Positions 6,482 through 6,604 of a stretch of DNA of 6,604 nt are shown piece by piece. Each line of letters begins with the position of its first letter. Positions within the stretch are counted from its first letter, which is position 1. Under the pieces are notes generated by a model. That model was not told where the DNA came from. It worked only from the letters and a program-made list of their open reading frames with translations, and did not search any database. Source of the DNA: Phycisphaeraceae bacterium (GTDB taxonomy: Bacteria > Planctomycetota > Phycisphaerae > Phycisphaerales > Phycisphaeraceae); the NCBI GenBank assembly GCA_016763955.1, contig JAESSU010000157.1:1-6604 (forward strand). The letters run 5' to 3'. The position numbers were made by a program, and so were the translations under genes.

Positions 6482-6505
6482 AATAGCTGCGATGCGATAC
6501 ATCGC
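6482..6505 (+). repeat. Repeat copy 1: AATAGCTGCGA running into a hairpin
   Basis: AATAGCTGCGA at 6482-6492 overlaps a hairpin of GCGATG (6489-6494) and CATCGC (6500-6505) around a CGATA loop. The same 11-mer recurs exactly 96 bp downstream at 6578-6588, again leading into a hairpin. This copy lies just before the hairpin and T run at 6510-6537. Confidence 0.5.
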
Positions 6506-6509
6506 TGAC

Positions 6510-6537
6510 CCGTGTCATGGGAGTGGCAGGTTTTTTT
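6510..6537 (+). terminator. Likely intrinsic terminator with seven T's
   Basis: CC (6510-6511) and TGTCA (6513-6517) pair with TGGCA (6524-6528) and GG (6529-6530), with one bulged G and one G-U pair, around a 6-nt loop. Seven T's follow directly at 6531-6537. The stem is modest but the T run is the longest after any hairpin in the window. It would end read-through from rho about 290 nt past the stop codon, or a small RNA made from this region. Confidence 0.55.
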
Positions 6538-6550
6538 GAGGCGCTACAAT
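6523..6550 (+). promoter_or_regulatory. Possible promoter toward a gene beyond the window
   Basis: TACAAT (6545-6550) matches five of six -10 positions. GTGGCA (6523-6528), 16 bp upstream, matches four of six -35 positions and has the same spacing as the two better promoters in the window. It overlaps the preceding terminator hairpin and its T run. Transcription would begin near 6557 and run through the hairpin at 6583-6603. Confidence 0.35.
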
Positions 6551-6577
6551 TGGATCACGATCAGTATTGCTGCGGGA

Positions 6578-6603
6578 AATAGCTGCGACACAACGTGTCG
6601 CAG
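6578..6603 (+). repeat. Repeat copy 2: AATAGCTGCGA running into a 9-bp hairpin
   Basis: AATAGCTGCGA at 6578-6588 repeats 6482-6492 and enters a perfect 9-bp stem, CTGCGACAC (6583-6591) with GTGTCGCAG (6595-6603), around an AAC loop. The window ends one base later, so it cannot be seen whether a T run makes it a terminator or whether it is part of the leader of the next gene. Confidence 0.5.
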
Positions 6604-6604
6604 A

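Larger units (their letters stand above)
6246..6509. other. Non-coding stretch after rho, rich in inverted repeats
   Basis: No gene of useful length is visible on either strand. Structure seen: a short CCGG-ACC-CCGG hairpin at 6250-6260 with AACTTTT after it, too weak to call a terminator; a hairpin at 6294-6322 (CCC then ATGCT, pairing with AGCAT then GGG, one bulged A, 12-nt loop); a palindrome GGGATATCCC at 6320-6329; and a direct repeat AGTAGAT at 6424-6430 and 6444-6450, 20 bp apart. Other elements are listed separately. A TTGACA at 6285 has no partner -10 box. The stretch could be a rho 3' UTR, an unannotated small RNA, or the regulatory region of the next gene. Confidence 0.5.

Noticed and set aside
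6524..6540. Sigma54-type promoter at TGGCAGG...TTGAGG
   Set aside because: The GG and the position for GC do not fall at the required spacing; a T run occupies the place of the -12 element.
1..6604. CRISPR arrays, insertion sequences, tRNA or rRNA genes, phage or defence genes
   Set aside because: No regularly spaced repeats, transposase-like frames, terminal repeats, tRNA-like cloverleaf or rRNA sequence was seen; the identifiable genes are housekeeping genes.

Overview
The window is an ordinary chromosomal stretch of a Gram-negative-type bacterium with roughly balanced base composition. All supportable genes lie on the + strand: the 3' part of ispG (isoprenoid synthesis), two adjacent genes for unrecognised membrane-anchored helical proteins, coaE (last step of coenzyme A synthesis) and rho (transcription termination). 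The style of the IspG C-terminus, a coaE-rho neighbourhood, and a Rho carrying about 240 extra N-terminal residues all resemble Planctomycetota, perhaps the Phycisphaerae. This placement comes from memory of family sequences and is an inference, not a result.

Layout. Bases 2-1204 hold ispG without its N-terminus. Bases 1205-1663 have no convincing gene; they hold an inverted repeat, a good sigma70-type promoter (TTGACA-N16-TACTAT) and a leader of about 270 nt with several hairpins. Bases 1664-3178 hold two proteins of 244 and 236 residues. They share one design: a short N-terminus, one membrane helix, then a proline-punctuated helical region. They look like diverged tandem paralogues. A textbook intrinsic terminator (3195-3234) closes this unit, and a second strong promoter (TTGACA-N16-TAGAAT, 3236-3263) starts directly after it and should drive coaE (3335-3982).

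Between coaE and rho lie about 260 nt that look like a leader, with inverted repeats, a possible 19-codon ORF and a C-rich, G-poor stretch before the rho ribosome binding site. Rho (4245-6245) has a complete catalytic core plus a long, disordered Lys/Ala then Gln/Asn/Arg/Gly-rich extension. The last 359 nt hold no gene but are dense in inverted repeats. They include a hairpin followed by seven T's, a possible promoter, and two copies of AATAGCTGCGA that each run into a hairpin.

The genes do not form one pathway. ispG, coaE and rho are housekeeping functions, and the two membrane proteins form their own transcription unit between them. No defence system, mobile element or CRISPR array is visible. 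The less ordinary signals are the paralogous membrane pair with its long leader, the prion-like Rho extension, the possible self-regulatory rho leader, and the structured non-coding stretch after rho.
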